A stretch of DNA of 12,706 bases, from assembly GCA_937138955.1 (NCBI GenBank), contig CAKZPJ010000718.1, forward strand, positions 1 to 12,706, read 5' to 3'. A program made the position numbers and the translations under genes. Source of the stretch: an uncultured Flammeovirgaceae bacterium (GTDB lineage Bacteria > Bacteroidota > Bacteroidia > Cytophagales > Cyclobacteriaceae). This document shows, in pieces, positions 1 to 6,427 of the stretch. Position 1 is the first letter of the stretch. Each line of letters begins with the position of its first letter. The notes below the pieces were generated by a model, which saw only the letters and a list, made by a program, of their open reading frames with translations, searched no databases and was not told the DNA's origin.

Positions 1-786
1 TTTCATTACCGAAGAAGGCCGGTACGCACCAATGGGTAGCAGGCAAATATCTGGCTCACCCATCACTTCCCGAATCTCTGGATAATGACTATCGTAAGCC
101 GAATCGCCCCCAAAGTAAATAGAAGTATCTTGATACTGAATCCAGAAACTTCCCCACAATTGGCGGTTCAAATCGTGCAGATAGCGCCGGTTCCAGTGCT
201 TAGCCGGAAGAAATGTAATTTCTAGATCATCCTTCACCGAGAATCGCTGCCACCAGGCCGCCTCCTGAAACAGTACTGAGTTCCGCTTTTTTCCCAACAG
301 TTTGCTTATCTCCAGCGGAAGCAAAAATGTCATTGCCGGATTTTGCTCAATAAGTTCTGCTATCACCTTTTCGTCAAAATGATCGCGGTGCCCGTGCGAC
401 ATCAACAGATAGTCAATATCGTTAAGTGCTGAGATCGGGCAGGGTGGCGGTACCAGCCGTTTAATCATTGGCAAATCAGTAAGGCAGGGATCGGTTAACA
501 AAGTAATTCCGCCAATTCTGATGAAAAAAGAAGCGTGGCCCAACCAGACAATCATATCTTCAGGGCTGCTCAAAAAGGCCGAGTTGTATATACACTTTAC
601 GCGAAAGTTGTCTTCTTTTTTTTCTTTTTTCTGCGGATTAGGCTGTAGCTGCCAACGTAGAATTTTACTGAAGTCGGGAGTACTACTTGCATACTTCGCG
701 TGAACAAACTTTCCATCTTCGTACCATACTCCCCGTGCTTCTTTCTTTACGAAGGGTAAATTTTTATTATACCGAAAGTCTGCCAT
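1..786 (-). CDS. Metallo-beta-lactamase-fold hydrolase, NAPE-PLD/UlaG-like (3' end beyond window)
   Basis: The reading frame is open from an ATG at 784-786 to the window edge, giving 262 residues with no stop, so the C-terminus is missing. The MBL signature is clear: a first strand WLGHASFFI (81-89), TDP (98-100), the metal-binding motif SHGHRDHFD with H131, H133, D135 and H136, a further His in AKHWN (H197), and a bridging Asp in GGDSAYD (D228). The ending LPIGAYRPSS is typical of the NAPE-phospholipase D/UlaG-like branch of the superfamily, whose members hydrolyse phosphodiester or lactone bonds with two metal ions. There is no signal peptide, so it is probably cytosolic. It lies 121 bp downstream of the antitoxin gene on the same strand and probably has its own promoter. 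The family is clear; the substrate cannot be told from sequence. Confidence 0.88.
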   Translation of the reverse strand, partial: MADFRYNKNLPFVKKEARGVWYEDGKFVHAKYASSTPDFSKILRWQLQPNPQKKEKKEDNFRVKCIYNSAFLSSPEDMIVWLGHASFFIRIGGITLLTDPCLTDLPMIKRLVPPPCPISALNDIDYLLMSHGHRDHFDEKVIAELIEQNPAMTFLLPLEISKLLGKKRNSVLFQEAAWWQRFSVKDDLEITFLPAKHWNRRYLHDLNRQLWGSFWIQYQDTSIYFGGDSAYDSHYPEIREVMGEPDICLLPIGAYRPSSVMK

Positions 787-870
787 AGTTAGTATTGTGG
801 GTTTTAGAGTTGGGCAGTGCAAGAATACAAGTTATGTAAGCGGTTTGGCTACGAACAGTGGCACCTCCAG

Positions 871-882
871 AGCAATATTGCT
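871..882. repeat. 12-bp perfect palindrome between higA-like gene and hydrolase gene
   Basis: AGCAATATTGCT is its own reverse complement and sits in the 121-bp gap between the antitoxin stop and the hydrolase start. No T-run follows on the minus strand, so it does not resemble an intrinsic terminator. It could be a binding site in the hydrolase promoter region or chance. Confidence 0.3.
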
Positions 883-907
883 TACAGATATTGTAACTCA
901 TACTTTT

Positions 908-1198
908 TTAAACTTCTATTGATATCTTTACTTTTCCACCAAGTCCTTTTTCAACGATATCGTACAATGTTTTCAAGGTTAGGTTACTCCCGTTGTTTTC
1001 TACCCTCGATATGTAAGCTCTCTTTTTATCTACCAGTTCGCCGAGCTGTTCCTGGGTAAGATTTTTTTCCTCTCGGGCCTTGCGTAACAGCAATCCTATT
1101 TTAAAGGACTCAATATTCCTTTCCAACTCATCTCTACGTTCCGTTCCCCTTTCGCCGTAAACGGTATCTTTAATGTCCTTCCAGCTTTTGGTGTCCAT
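908..1198 (-). CDS. higA: HigA-type antitoxin, XRE-family helix-turn-helix protein
   Basis: This 96-residue protein carries a Cro/C1-type helix-turn-helix at about residues 34-86 (IGLLLRKAREEKNLTQEQLG, then KKRAYISRVENN as the recognition region). The N-terminal part (about 1-30) is charged and should form the toxin-binding segment. I chose the ATG at 1196-1198 because it follows the toxin stop by one base and begins MDTKSWKD, as related antitoxins do from memory. An in-frame ATG at 1217-1219 would add seven residues and overlap the toxin by 20 bp. In the HigBA family the toxin gene comes first and the antitoxin neutralises it and represses the operon through an upstream palindrome; both arrangements are seen here. 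The role as antitoxin rather than a lone regulator is inferred from pairing. Confidence 0.88.
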   Translation of the reverse strand: MDTKSWKDIKDTVYGERGTERRDELERNIESFKIGLLLRKAREEKNLTQEQLGELVDKKRAYISRVENNGSNLTLKTLYDIVEKGLGGKVKISIEV

Positions 1199-1199
1199 T

Positions 1200-1547
1200 T
1201 TATTTCTTTTTGTCTTCATAGTATGAATTCATTAGTCTAACCGCCTTATCGATTTCTTTTCTCGGTGTCTTCTGCGTTTTTTTCGCAAACCCGTTCAAGA
1301 GTATTACCAATTTTCCCTGATCGAAAAAGCAGAAAACGCGCCAAATGTTTGAACCCAGTTTAATCCGAGCCTCGTAAAGCCCTTTAGTACCAGCAATAGC
1401 TTTCAGATAACTCGAGGGAACCCTTTCGTACGTTTCAGTTATCTCAATGATCTTAAAAATCTTATCCTGAACCTTTTTTGGTTGTTTCAGCAAAAATTCC
1501 TCGAAATAACTTTTGTATTGAATTACCTCCCTGACTTTCTCCACCAC
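1200..1547 (-). CDS. higB: HigB/RelE-superfamily toxin (phage Gp49-like family)
   Basis: The 115-residue product matches the Gp49-like/HigB mRNA-interferase family. Its core, about residues 56-102, contains GLYEARIKLGSNIWRVF, then FFDQGKLVILLNGFAKKTQK and a trailing PRKEIDKA helix. The basic residues R61, R70, K89 and K90 occupy the region that in this superfamily contacts mRNA at the ribosome. The predicted activity is ribosome-dependent mRNA cleavage, blocked by the HigA-type partner encoded one base downstream. The start is unusual: the frame has a TAA at 1548-1550, so translation must begin at one of two consecutive GTG codons (1545-1547 or 1542-1544). No Shine-Dalgarno sequence is visible. 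The start lies only 6 bp from the operator-like palindrome, so any leader is short. The protein is full length, so the system looks intact. Confidence 0.88.
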   Translation of the reverse strand: MVEKVREVIQYKSYFEEFLLKQPKKVQDKIFKIIEITETYERVPSSYLKAIAGTKGLYEARIKLGSNIWRVFCFFDQGKLVILLNGFAKKTQKTPRKEIDKAVRLMNSYYEDKKK

Positions 1548-1893
1548 TTAAAGGTAACTTAAAAGTTACTATTTACGAAACTTTATTGATGACTGAAAGT
1601 TGGGTATTGCTCAGTTGAGCTTAAGATGTTTTCCCCTTCGCCACCACATAAAATCATCTGGCACCAGCAAATTGCTAGTAGCATAAACAGAAAAGCTAAA
1701 GTAAAATCTAACTTCTGTGATATGTATTCTTTATTCGTTTGATGTTTTTTTAGCTTGAGCCTGACGATCTGCACAGCTACAGGCCGAGCTTATTTACGTT
1801 TTCTGTTCGTAATTTATTATCAGGACTTAGGATGTAGATTATGCAAATTGATTATCAAACCAGGCTTGTGGCTGAATGATGTTGGCAATAGCC
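1548..1893. other. Intergenic region upstream of toxin-antitoxin operon
   Basis: This 346-bp stretch holds the operator-like palindrome next to the toxin start and otherwise nothing I can name. A 63-codon minus-strand reading frame (1583-1774) starts at GTG and encodes one hydrophobic stretch, but shows no family motif and is probably chance. The 3' end of the two-helix membrane protein gene lies just beyond 1893, and no GC-rich stem with T-run follows that gene. Confidence 0.5.
1554..1569. promoter_or_regulatory. Inverted-repeat operator candidate for the HigBA-type operon
   Basis: GTAACTTAAAAGTTAC consists of perfect 7-bp arms (GTAACTT / AAGTTAC) around a 2-bp spacer. It sits 6 bp upstream of the toxin GTG start, where an XRE antitoxin dimer would be expected to bind for autorepression. 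On the minus strand a TAACTTTT (1561-1568) inside it resembles the Bacteroidota -7 element TAnnTTTG in seven of eight positions, but no good -33 TTTG lies at the right distance. The operator role is inferred from position and symmetry. Confidence 0.6.
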
Positions 1894-2409
1894 TTATCGC
1901 TTAATTATATCTTTTAATCTTTCTTTGGCAAGTCCCAGCTCTGAGCCATTTATTTTATAAATTTCATAGGTTTGAATCCCATCAATCTTATCTTCCGCCA
2001 ATTTGTGTTTAGGTCTTTCCGGCAATTGATCAATTTGAGTTGTTGGTAAATAGAATCCAATTGTTTCAGTATTGGCAAATTGTAAACCTCGTTTAAAATC
2101 TATCTCGATCTTTACAAAAAAATCAATTGAATCCATTTTAAATTTCAGTACTCCTTTTGAAAATGGTTCTGCTTTGAAAGTCTCAATTAGTTCATTAGTT
2201 ATTTCAGTTCTCCTTTTAGGAAAGTATTTCGTGTTGAGATAATAAAATAGAAATTCTATTAATCCTACAAGAAGGAGAACAGCTATTATTTGTGATCCTC
2301 CAAAAAAATGGATTGCCAATGCTATAATTACCAAGATTAGTAAATGTCCAATAAAAAACTGTTTAAGATAGGCTTCCATATTCTCTTCGGTTACTGCCAA
2401 CATCCGCAT
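1894..2409 (-). CDS. Hypothetical protein with two N-terminal membrane helices
   Basis: I do not recognise this family. From the ATG at 2407-2409 it is 171 residues; an outer GTG at 2440-2442 would give 182 residues and an 8-bp overlap (GTGCTTAG) with the upstream gene, which would also suit translational coupling, so the start is uncertain. Two hydrophobic segments are visible: IGHLLILVIIALAIHFF and IIAVLLLVGLIEFLFYYL, separated by a short GGSQ turn. A basic stretch KRR follows and then about 110 soluble residues, KMDSIDFFVKIEIDFKRGL onward, with alternating beta-like patterns. This suggests a membrane hairpin with a cytosolic domain. It follows the HhH protein gene on the same strand with little or no gap, so the two are very likely co-transcribed. 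Function cannot be assigned. Confidence 0.75.
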   Translation of the reverse strand: MRMLAVTEENMEAYLKQFFIGHLLILVIIALAIHFFGGSQIIAVLLLVGLIEFLFYYLNTKYFPKRRTEITNELIETFKAEPFSKGVLKFKMDSIDFFVKIEIDFKRGLQFANTETIGFYLPTTQIDQLPERPKHKLAEDKIDGIQTYEIYKINGSELGLAKERLKDIIKR

Positions 2410-2434
2410 AGAAGCAGTTGCATCTATGTCTTCA

Positions 2435-3085
2435 CTAAGCACTCTGCTGTAAATCCTTCGCTTGGTCTACCCAATTGTCGCGAGAGATACGACCGGGGAA
2501 AAACTCAATGGCTTCGTTTACCCGCTCTTTATCATCATCGGTAAAATTAGCGATTTGAGTAAAGGTGTAAATACCCAATGTATTGAGCTTCTTCTCTAAG
2601 AATGGACCTACGCCCTTAATTTTCTTCAGATCATCTTTTTCCGCTTCCGATGACCGACCAATACGGTCAAAGTCAATTTTCTGAGCGTTGGCCTTCACCC
2701 GCTCAAGAGCCTCTTCTTGCTTGGTTTTGGCTACAACTTTAGGTGGTTTAGCCTTTTTCTTTTTTGGTTTAGGAGGAGCTAAATTGGGTGCTTTAGATTT
2801 AGGAGCATCCTGCTTCTTTGGTTGGGTAACCGGCGCCGTTTTAGCTGCAGCTATCTTTTTTTCTGTAGGTTTTCCCTTTTTAAGTTGCGATAATTCTCGC
2901 TCCAATCCAGCTCGTTTAGATGTGCATCGCTCCAGTCTTCCTTTCACTTCTACGAACGCTCGCCGTTGTTCATCAGCCTGATGCTCGTGAACGGCTACAT
3001 CAGAATTACGGGAGCGTCTTCCAAGAATAAAACCTAGAGCCGCAGAGCCAGATAGGAAAATCAAGATTTTAAGTAGATCAGCCAT
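2435..3085 (-). CDS. Membrane-anchored coiled-coil protein with C-terminal helix-hairpin-helix domain
   Basis: This 216-residue protein has four visible parts. Residues 4-22 (LLKILIFLSGSAALGFILG) form one membrane helix followed by basic RRSR. Residues about 33-69 are a charged heptad-like helix. Residues about 70-122 are a Lys/Pro/Ala-rich linker. Residues about 152-212 form a helix-hairpin-helix-like domain (KIKGVGPFLEKKLNTLGI, then FFPGRISRDNWVDQAKDL). The same C-terminal module is familiar as an extension on other Bacteroidota and alphaproteobacterial proteins, including some Complex I NuoE and L21 proteins, where its role is unclear. HhH domains often bind DNA, and the Lys-rich linker could also contact nucleic acid, but that is inference. 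It lies between the OmpA-family gene (90 bp upstream) and the two-helix protein, all on one strand. The ATG at 3083-3085 is the only sensible start. Confidence 0.82.
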   Translation of the reverse strand: MADLLKILIFLSGSAALGFILGRRSRNSDVAVHEHQADEQRRAFVEVKGRLERCTSKRAGLERELSQLKKGKPTEKKIAAAKTAPVTQPKKQDAPKSKAPNLAPPKPKKKKAKPPKVVAKTKQEEALERVKANAQKIDFDRIGRSSEAEKDDLKKIKGVGPFLEKKLNTLGIYTFTQIANFTDDDKERVNEAIEFFPGRISRDNWVDQAKDLQQSA

Positions 3086-3175
3086 GAGTTATTGGTTAGT
3101 TTAAATATGGTGTTAAAGATATTTGATTTTGTCCAATAACCATAACACTTAGAACAGCAACACTTTAGCACTAAC

Positions 3176-4081
3176 TTATTGATTAACAATAATTTCTACC
3201 CGACGGTTTTTACTCCGACCTTCGGGGGTATCGTTAGTGGCAACCGGTTGGGCCTCCCCTTCCGATTTGGTTTTAATTTGAGCTGGAGTAACTCCTGACC
3301 GAGCCAGTATCTCCTTTAAAAAATCAGCTCGCTCCTGGCCGTACTGTACATTCAACTTTGCTTCTCCTTTATTATCCGTGTGACCTACCAAAGTGATATT
3401 TCGTTCAGGATACTGTTCTAAATATAGCGTTAAATCCTGAAAATACTGGCGCAGCGAGTCAGATACTTGTAATGTGGTTGAAGCGGTTTCAAAATATAGC
3501 GGCTGAGACTGGGCAGTTAATCGAGCCTTTATTGCCTGAATACTATCCTCACTTAATGGATATTCGGTTCGCTTTCCTAACACTCGGAAGGTAACCCCAT
3601 CAACCAGTGTGTCTTGTACAAAGGTTAGATCAATAGAAGGCACTGCCACTGTTTCAATTTGTTGAGGGCTTACCCCCTCTTGCTTCAGCCAATAACCCAC
3701 TGCTTCACTGCGGGCCAATCCTAAATTTCTCAGTAAGGTGGTGTTCTTTTCGGACTCATCGTACCAGCCAATAATTCGGAGTACTTCATTGGCGTGTTGG
3801 TCTAAATAGATTACCAAATCGTTTAGTGCTTGCTCAGCTTGAGGCGGTACCTGTAGACTAGCTTCCCCCCGAGGAAAACGCACATTCTCTACCGCCCTAA
3901 TATTGGCATCGCGTCCCTGCACTACCAGTTGCCCCCGGGGAAGAGAAGCAAGACTGCTTTCAAAAATATCGGGACGATTCGTATCGGCATCACAATTCTC
4001 CCATATCTCACACTGCCAGTAGTAAGCTGAAGAAGCTATCCAACTGATGAGAAGAAGAATTAATAGTAGGTTTAGTTTCAT
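3176..4081 (-). CDS. OmpA-family envelope protein with two OmpA-like modules
   Basis: From the ATG at 4079-4081 the product is 301 residues. A hydrophobic N-terminus ([20 protein letters not shown]) acts as a membrane anchor or uncleaved signal. The C-terminal half (about 195-300) is a classical OmpA/MotB-type peptidoglycan-binding domain with [22 protein letters not shown] and [13 protein letters not shown]236 and R251 match the residues that hold diaminopimelate in this family. Residues about 64-148 look like a diverged first copy ([36 protein letters not shown]) keeping D108 and R124 at equivalent places. The frame extends to a TTG at 4106-4108, but the hydrophobic helix begins just after ATG 4081, which I prefer; ATG 4087 is also possible. 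It probably tethers the envelope to peptidoglycan. It heads a run of three same-strand genes. Confidence 0.87.
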   Translation of the reverse strand: MKLNLLLILLLISWIASSAYYWQCEIWENCDADTNRPDIFESSLASLPRGQLVVQGRDANIRAVENVRFPRGEASLQVPPQAEQALNDLVIYLDQHANEVLRIIGWYDESEKNTTLLRNLGLARSEAVGYWLKQEGVSPQQIETVAVPSIDLTFVQDTLVDGVTFRVLGKRTEYPLSEDSIQAIKARLTAQSQPLYFETASTTLQVSDSLRQYFQDLTLYLEQYPERNITLVGHTDNKGEAKLNVQYGQERADFLKEILARSGVTPAQIKTKSEGEAQPVATNDTPEGRSKNRRVEIIVNQ

Positions 4082-4383
4082 AGTCATTAGTCCACAGATG
4101 ACGGTCAACAGTCAACGGTTTTCATCTCTTTCCCTTTTCTAGCCTCCTTTTTTCGTCTTCCCAACCTTCATATCTCACCCCCGGACAGGTTCCTGGGCCA
4201 CTTTCATATTTCATATTTTTCCCCGAACACTGTCCGTTTTGTACGCATCTGAACAAAAATACAATGATCTGTCGAGGAGTCTTTATTTTTCGTAATTTTT
4301 TGGAAACAACTTGCTAATGATCTTAGTAAAAAATAGTAATTTGAACTGAAACAACATATCCAAATACACTAAATACTGTTTTT
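4082..4383. promoter_or_regulatory. Divergent intergenic region with repeated TGTCCG/GAACA-type half-sites
   Basis: The 302-bp region separates the minus-strand OmpA-family gene from the plus-strand 85-aa gene, so it should hold both promoters. CGGACAG (4182-4188) and CTGTCCG (4230-4236) form a 7-bp inverted repeat 41 bp apart. CGAACACTGTCCG (4224-4236) is itself a near-palindrome with one mismatched pair, and TGAACA occurs at 4250-4255. The half-sites resemble those of the near-palindrome upstream of the ABC permease. TTTGGAAACAACTTGCTA (4299-4316 region) resembles a -24/-12 sigma-54 promoter for the plus-strand gene, but GG and GC are one base too close together. No standard TTTG/TAnnTTTG promoter was found. 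Confidence 0.35.
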
Positions 4384-4641
4384 ATGGGATCTATTGCTAT
4401 ACCCCTTCCGTCGGTCGGCAGCCAACAAGACATTGAAGTAGACATCCGAGTGAATGGTCAGCTTCGTCAGCAGAACTACCGAGTAGAAGTATTCTACTGG
4501 AAAGATTGCTACCATCGTCATAACCGAGCCGAATGTATTCGCGAAATTCTTAATGGGTACGACAAAGAGTGGCAGTTGTATTACATCGGCATGCCTACCG
4601 ATGACTACGTGCCCATTACCTTTATGAAGCGAAGTGCTTGA
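4384..4641 (+). CDS. Small hypothetical protein (85 aa)
   Basis: I do not recognise a named family. The protein begins at an ATG at 4384 and has a plausible soluble composition with no signal peptide or membrane helix. The middle, YRVEVFYWKDCYHRHNRAE, is rich in aromatic and His/Cys residues and could bind a metal, but there is no recognisable zinc-ribbon spacing. The rest (EWQLYYIGMPTDDYVPITF) reads like a real folded domain. Codon usage resembles the neighbouring genes. A reading frame on the opposite strand (4369-4707) covers the same DNA but overlaps the confident glutaredoxin-like gene and has a less protein-like composition, so I read it as a shadow. The TGA at 4639-4641 is separated by 2 bp from the stop of the convergent glutaredoxin-like gene. 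Function unknown. Confidence 0.65.
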   Translation: MGSIAIPLPSVGSQQDIEVDIRVNGQLRQQNYRVEVFYWKDCYHRHNRAECIREILNGYDKEWQLYYIGMPTDDYVPITFMKRSA

Positions 4642-4643
4642 CT

Positions 4644-4895
4644 TTACAGTAGTTTCTGTTGCTTTAGCGCATCGCGCAGTTCGCCCATACCAGGGTTCTT
4701 CAACCATACGCCACCAATCTCTAATACCGGAAATTTAAGTTTTCCGTCGTAGTGGTCACGCACCCGCTGGGCGGCTTCTTCGTTGTTTTCCACATCGTAG
4801 TAAATAAAATCTACCCACTCCCTTTGTAAGAAATTTCTAAAGCCACTGGTCTTTAGGCACCAGTCAGCTCCGTATAAAACAGGTTGGTTGCTCAT
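4644..4895 (-). CDS. Glutaredoxin-like thioredoxin-fold protein with CLKT active site
   Basis: The 83-residue product has the short glutaredoxin/NrdH layout. A first strand VLYGADWC leads to the active-site sequence C13-L-K-T16, which has one cysteine where dithiol glutaredoxins have CxxC. The cis-proline loop is KFPVLEIG (P56), followed by GG and NPGMGELRDAL, matching the glutathione-binding end of the fold. A monothiol form suggests glutathionylation/deglutathionylation-type chemistry or thiol sensing rather than classical disulfide reduction, which is inference. The ATG overlaps the antiporter stop codon in the sequence ATGA (4892-4895 on the minus strand), so the two genes are translationally coupled and belong to one transcript. 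It ends 2 bp from the convergent 85-aa gene, leaving no room for a private terminator. Confidence 0.85.
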   Translation of the reverse strand: MSNQPVLYGADWCLKTSGFRNFLQREWVDFIYYDVENNEEAAQRVRDHYDGKLKFPVLEIGGVWLKNPGMGELRDALKQQKLL

Positions 4896-6088
4896 TGAAC
4901 TACGCTTTTAGGGGTTGCTAGCATTCCGGCTAACCGTTCAGCATTAGCAATAATAAATGGAGCTACGGCCATTGTCAAGATCGATACCGCTAAAAATATC
5001 TGATAACTATTTTCAGTAATCAGTTCATTCTCCATTCCACTTTTGGCTAATATAAAAGAAAACTCACCAATTTGGGCTAAACCAAATCCTACCATCAACG
5101 AGGTACGAATAGGAATCTTTAGTGCTCTCGAAGCTAAAAATCCTCCCATAATTTTAACTAGCACAATAAACATAAACCAAAAGGCGATAGCGGCCGGCTC
5201 CGTCAGGAAGACTTGGTAGTCTAACAGCATACCCATTGAAATAAAAAAGAAACTAATGAACACGTAGCGAAACGGAAGAATACACGAAATAGCTAGGTGG
5301 TTATAATCCGTTTCGGCAATAATGAGTCCAGCGATAAATGCGCCCAGTGCAAGTGAGAGTCCCATTTGCTGAGTAAGTAGTGTGATGCACAGTACCACCA
5401 AAATAGTTGCAATCAGAAAAACTTCTTGATTTCGGGCTCGCATTACTTCTTTAAAAAACCGGGGAATGATAAATTTGGCTAGTGCCCAAGCAACTAAAGC
5501 AATGCCTACTAGCTTACCCAACATCAGCAAAATAGTCATCATTCCTCCCTCGCTCTTGCCCGCAATAATGGGAGTAAATAGCATTAGGGGGACAATGGCA
5601 ATATCCTGAAACAGCAGCATCGCCAAAATAGCTTTACCGTGCGGGGTATTAATCTCTAACCGATCTTGCAATAATTTAATCACAATAGCAGTACTACTTA
5701 GGGCAGTAACAAAGCCCCAAAATACTGCTTCTGGTGCTTCACGGTCCATACCTATCATTAAGACAGCAGTGATACCGATAGTAAATAATACTTGAAGCAA
5801 GCCTCCCAAAAGTACGTAGCGCTTGATCTTCATCAGATTGCTAAACGAGAACTCCAGCCCTACGGTAAATAGCAGCAGGATCACTCCAATCTCAGCGAAT
5901 ATTTCAACGTCATGGGTATTTTTAAGCAGATCCAATGTGCTAGGCCCTACCAAAATACCAGTTACTAGGTAACCAATAATGTAAGGTACCTTAAGCAGGT
6001 TGCATAGCATCACAACGACTACTGCTACCGCAAACAGAATAGCAATATCGGTAAGCACCGGAATTTCAGTGACAGCGACAAAAATCAT
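4892..6088 (-). CDS. KefB/CPA2-type cation:proton antiporter, transport domain only
   Basis: This 398-residue protein is hydrophobic throughout, with about 12 membrane segments. Family motifs of the CPA2 (Kef) antiporters are present: LLLFTVGLEFS (71-81), ALSSTAIVIKLL (129-140) and LLFQDIAIVPLML (158-170). The transport-site pair is Q161-D162, as in KefC-like potassium:proton antiporters, rather than the Asp-Asp of sodium:proton antiporters, so potassium efflux coupled to proton entry is the best guess. KefB/KefC are usually about 600 residues with a cytosolic TrkA-N/RCK domain that senses glutathione adducts; here the protein stops after the last helix, and a glutaredoxin-like gene follows with a 4-bp overlap. 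The ATG at 6086-6088 lies 14 bp from an inserted IS1-family element, so its original promoter may be displaced. The frame stays open upstream until a TAA at 6110-6112 inside the IS end. Confidence 0.9.
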   Translation of the reverse strand: MIFVAVTEIPVLTDIAILFAVAVVVVMLCNLLKVPYIIGYLVTGILVGPSTLDLLKNTHDVEIFAEIGVILLLFTVGLEFSFSNLMKIKRYVLLGGLLQVLFTIGITAVLMIGMDREAPEAVFWGFVTALSSTAIVIKLLQDRLEINTPHGKAILAMLLFQDIAIVPLMLFTPIIAGKSEGGMMTILLMLGKLVGIALVAWALAKFIIPRFFKEVMRARNQEVFLIATILVVLCITLLTQQMGLSLALGAFIAGLIIAETDYNHLAISCILPFRYVFISFFFISMGMLLDYQVFLTEPAAIAFWFMFIVLVKIMGGFLASRALKIPIRTSLMVGFGLAQIGEFSFILAKSGMENELITENSYQIFLAVSILTMAVAPFIIANAERLAGMLATPKSVVQ

Positions 6089-6102
6089 AGAGTAGATAGT
6101 AA

Positions 6103-6122
6103 TAATGGGTTAAAGTAGTTTT
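6103..6122 (+). repeat. IS1-family left terminal inverted repeat
   Basis: TAATGGGTTAAAGTAGTTTT matches the complement of 6921-6940 without mismatch. The outermost TAAT may be flanking symmetry rather than part of the element, in which case the true tip is GGG at 6107. Confidence 0.85.
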
Positions 6123-6145
6123 TTGCTTATCGTAGCTAAAACCGC

Positions 6146-6427
6146 ATGGTCATACAAACTGTTAAATATCGCTATTGTCAAAGTGAAAACCTACGTAAGG
6201 CTGGTTGGCAAAGCGGGAATCAACGCCTTAAATATAAAGCTTGGGGTAAGACTTTTCAAATGGGGTATACTTACGAAGCGCACAAGCCAGGTATCAAAGA
6301 AAAGATTGAACGTATGGCTCATAATGGCAATGGCATCAGAGACACAGCTCGTATGCTTCATATGAACAAAGAATACGGTGATCAGCTATCCGGGCGGCGT
6401 CCGCTGAAAAAAAAGCGAAGCAAGTGA
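6146..6427 (+). pseudogene. insA: insA-like IS1 transposase first frame, degenerate
   Basis: The 93-residue frame aligns by eye with IS1 InsA: GNQRLKYKAWGKTFQ, YTYEAHKPGIKEKIERMAHN and GIRDTARMLHMNK. InsA proteins begin with a C-x2-C...C-x2-C zinc finger; here the four positions are Y8, C11, Y30 and W33, so three cysteines are lost, two of them explicable by G-to-A changes of TGT/TGC to TAT. Near the C-terminus, dropping the G at 6371 restores NTVISY, the sequence expected in the helix-turn-helix, and 14 GC-rich bases at 6390-6403 appear inserted before the LKKKRSK end. Those two changes cancel in frame. The protein should not bind zinc or DNA normally. Confidence 0.8.

Noticed and set aside
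1583..1774. 63-codon minus-strand frame with a hydrophobic stretch
   Set aside because: It starts at GTG, shows no family motif or ribosome site, and a single hydrophobic run can arise by chance in A+T-rich DNA.
2688..2981. 97-codon plus-strand frame
   Set aside because: It is the antisense of the Lys/Pro/Ala-rich linker of the HhH protein and reads as low-complexity Gly/Ala/Phe.
4300..4316. Functional sigma-54 promoter for the 85-aa gene
   Set aside because: GG and GC are separated by nine rather than ten bases, a change that normally abolishes RpoN recognition; kept only as part of a hypothesis.
4369..4707. 112-codon minus-strand frame overlapping the 85-aa gene and the glutaredoxin-like gene
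   Set aside because: It overlaps the start-to-end span of one likely gene and the 3' end of a confident one; its composition is not protein-like, so it is a shadow.
6123..6365. 80-codon plus-strand frame
   Set aside because: Out of frame with the insA-like sequence, whose reading matches IS1 InsA.
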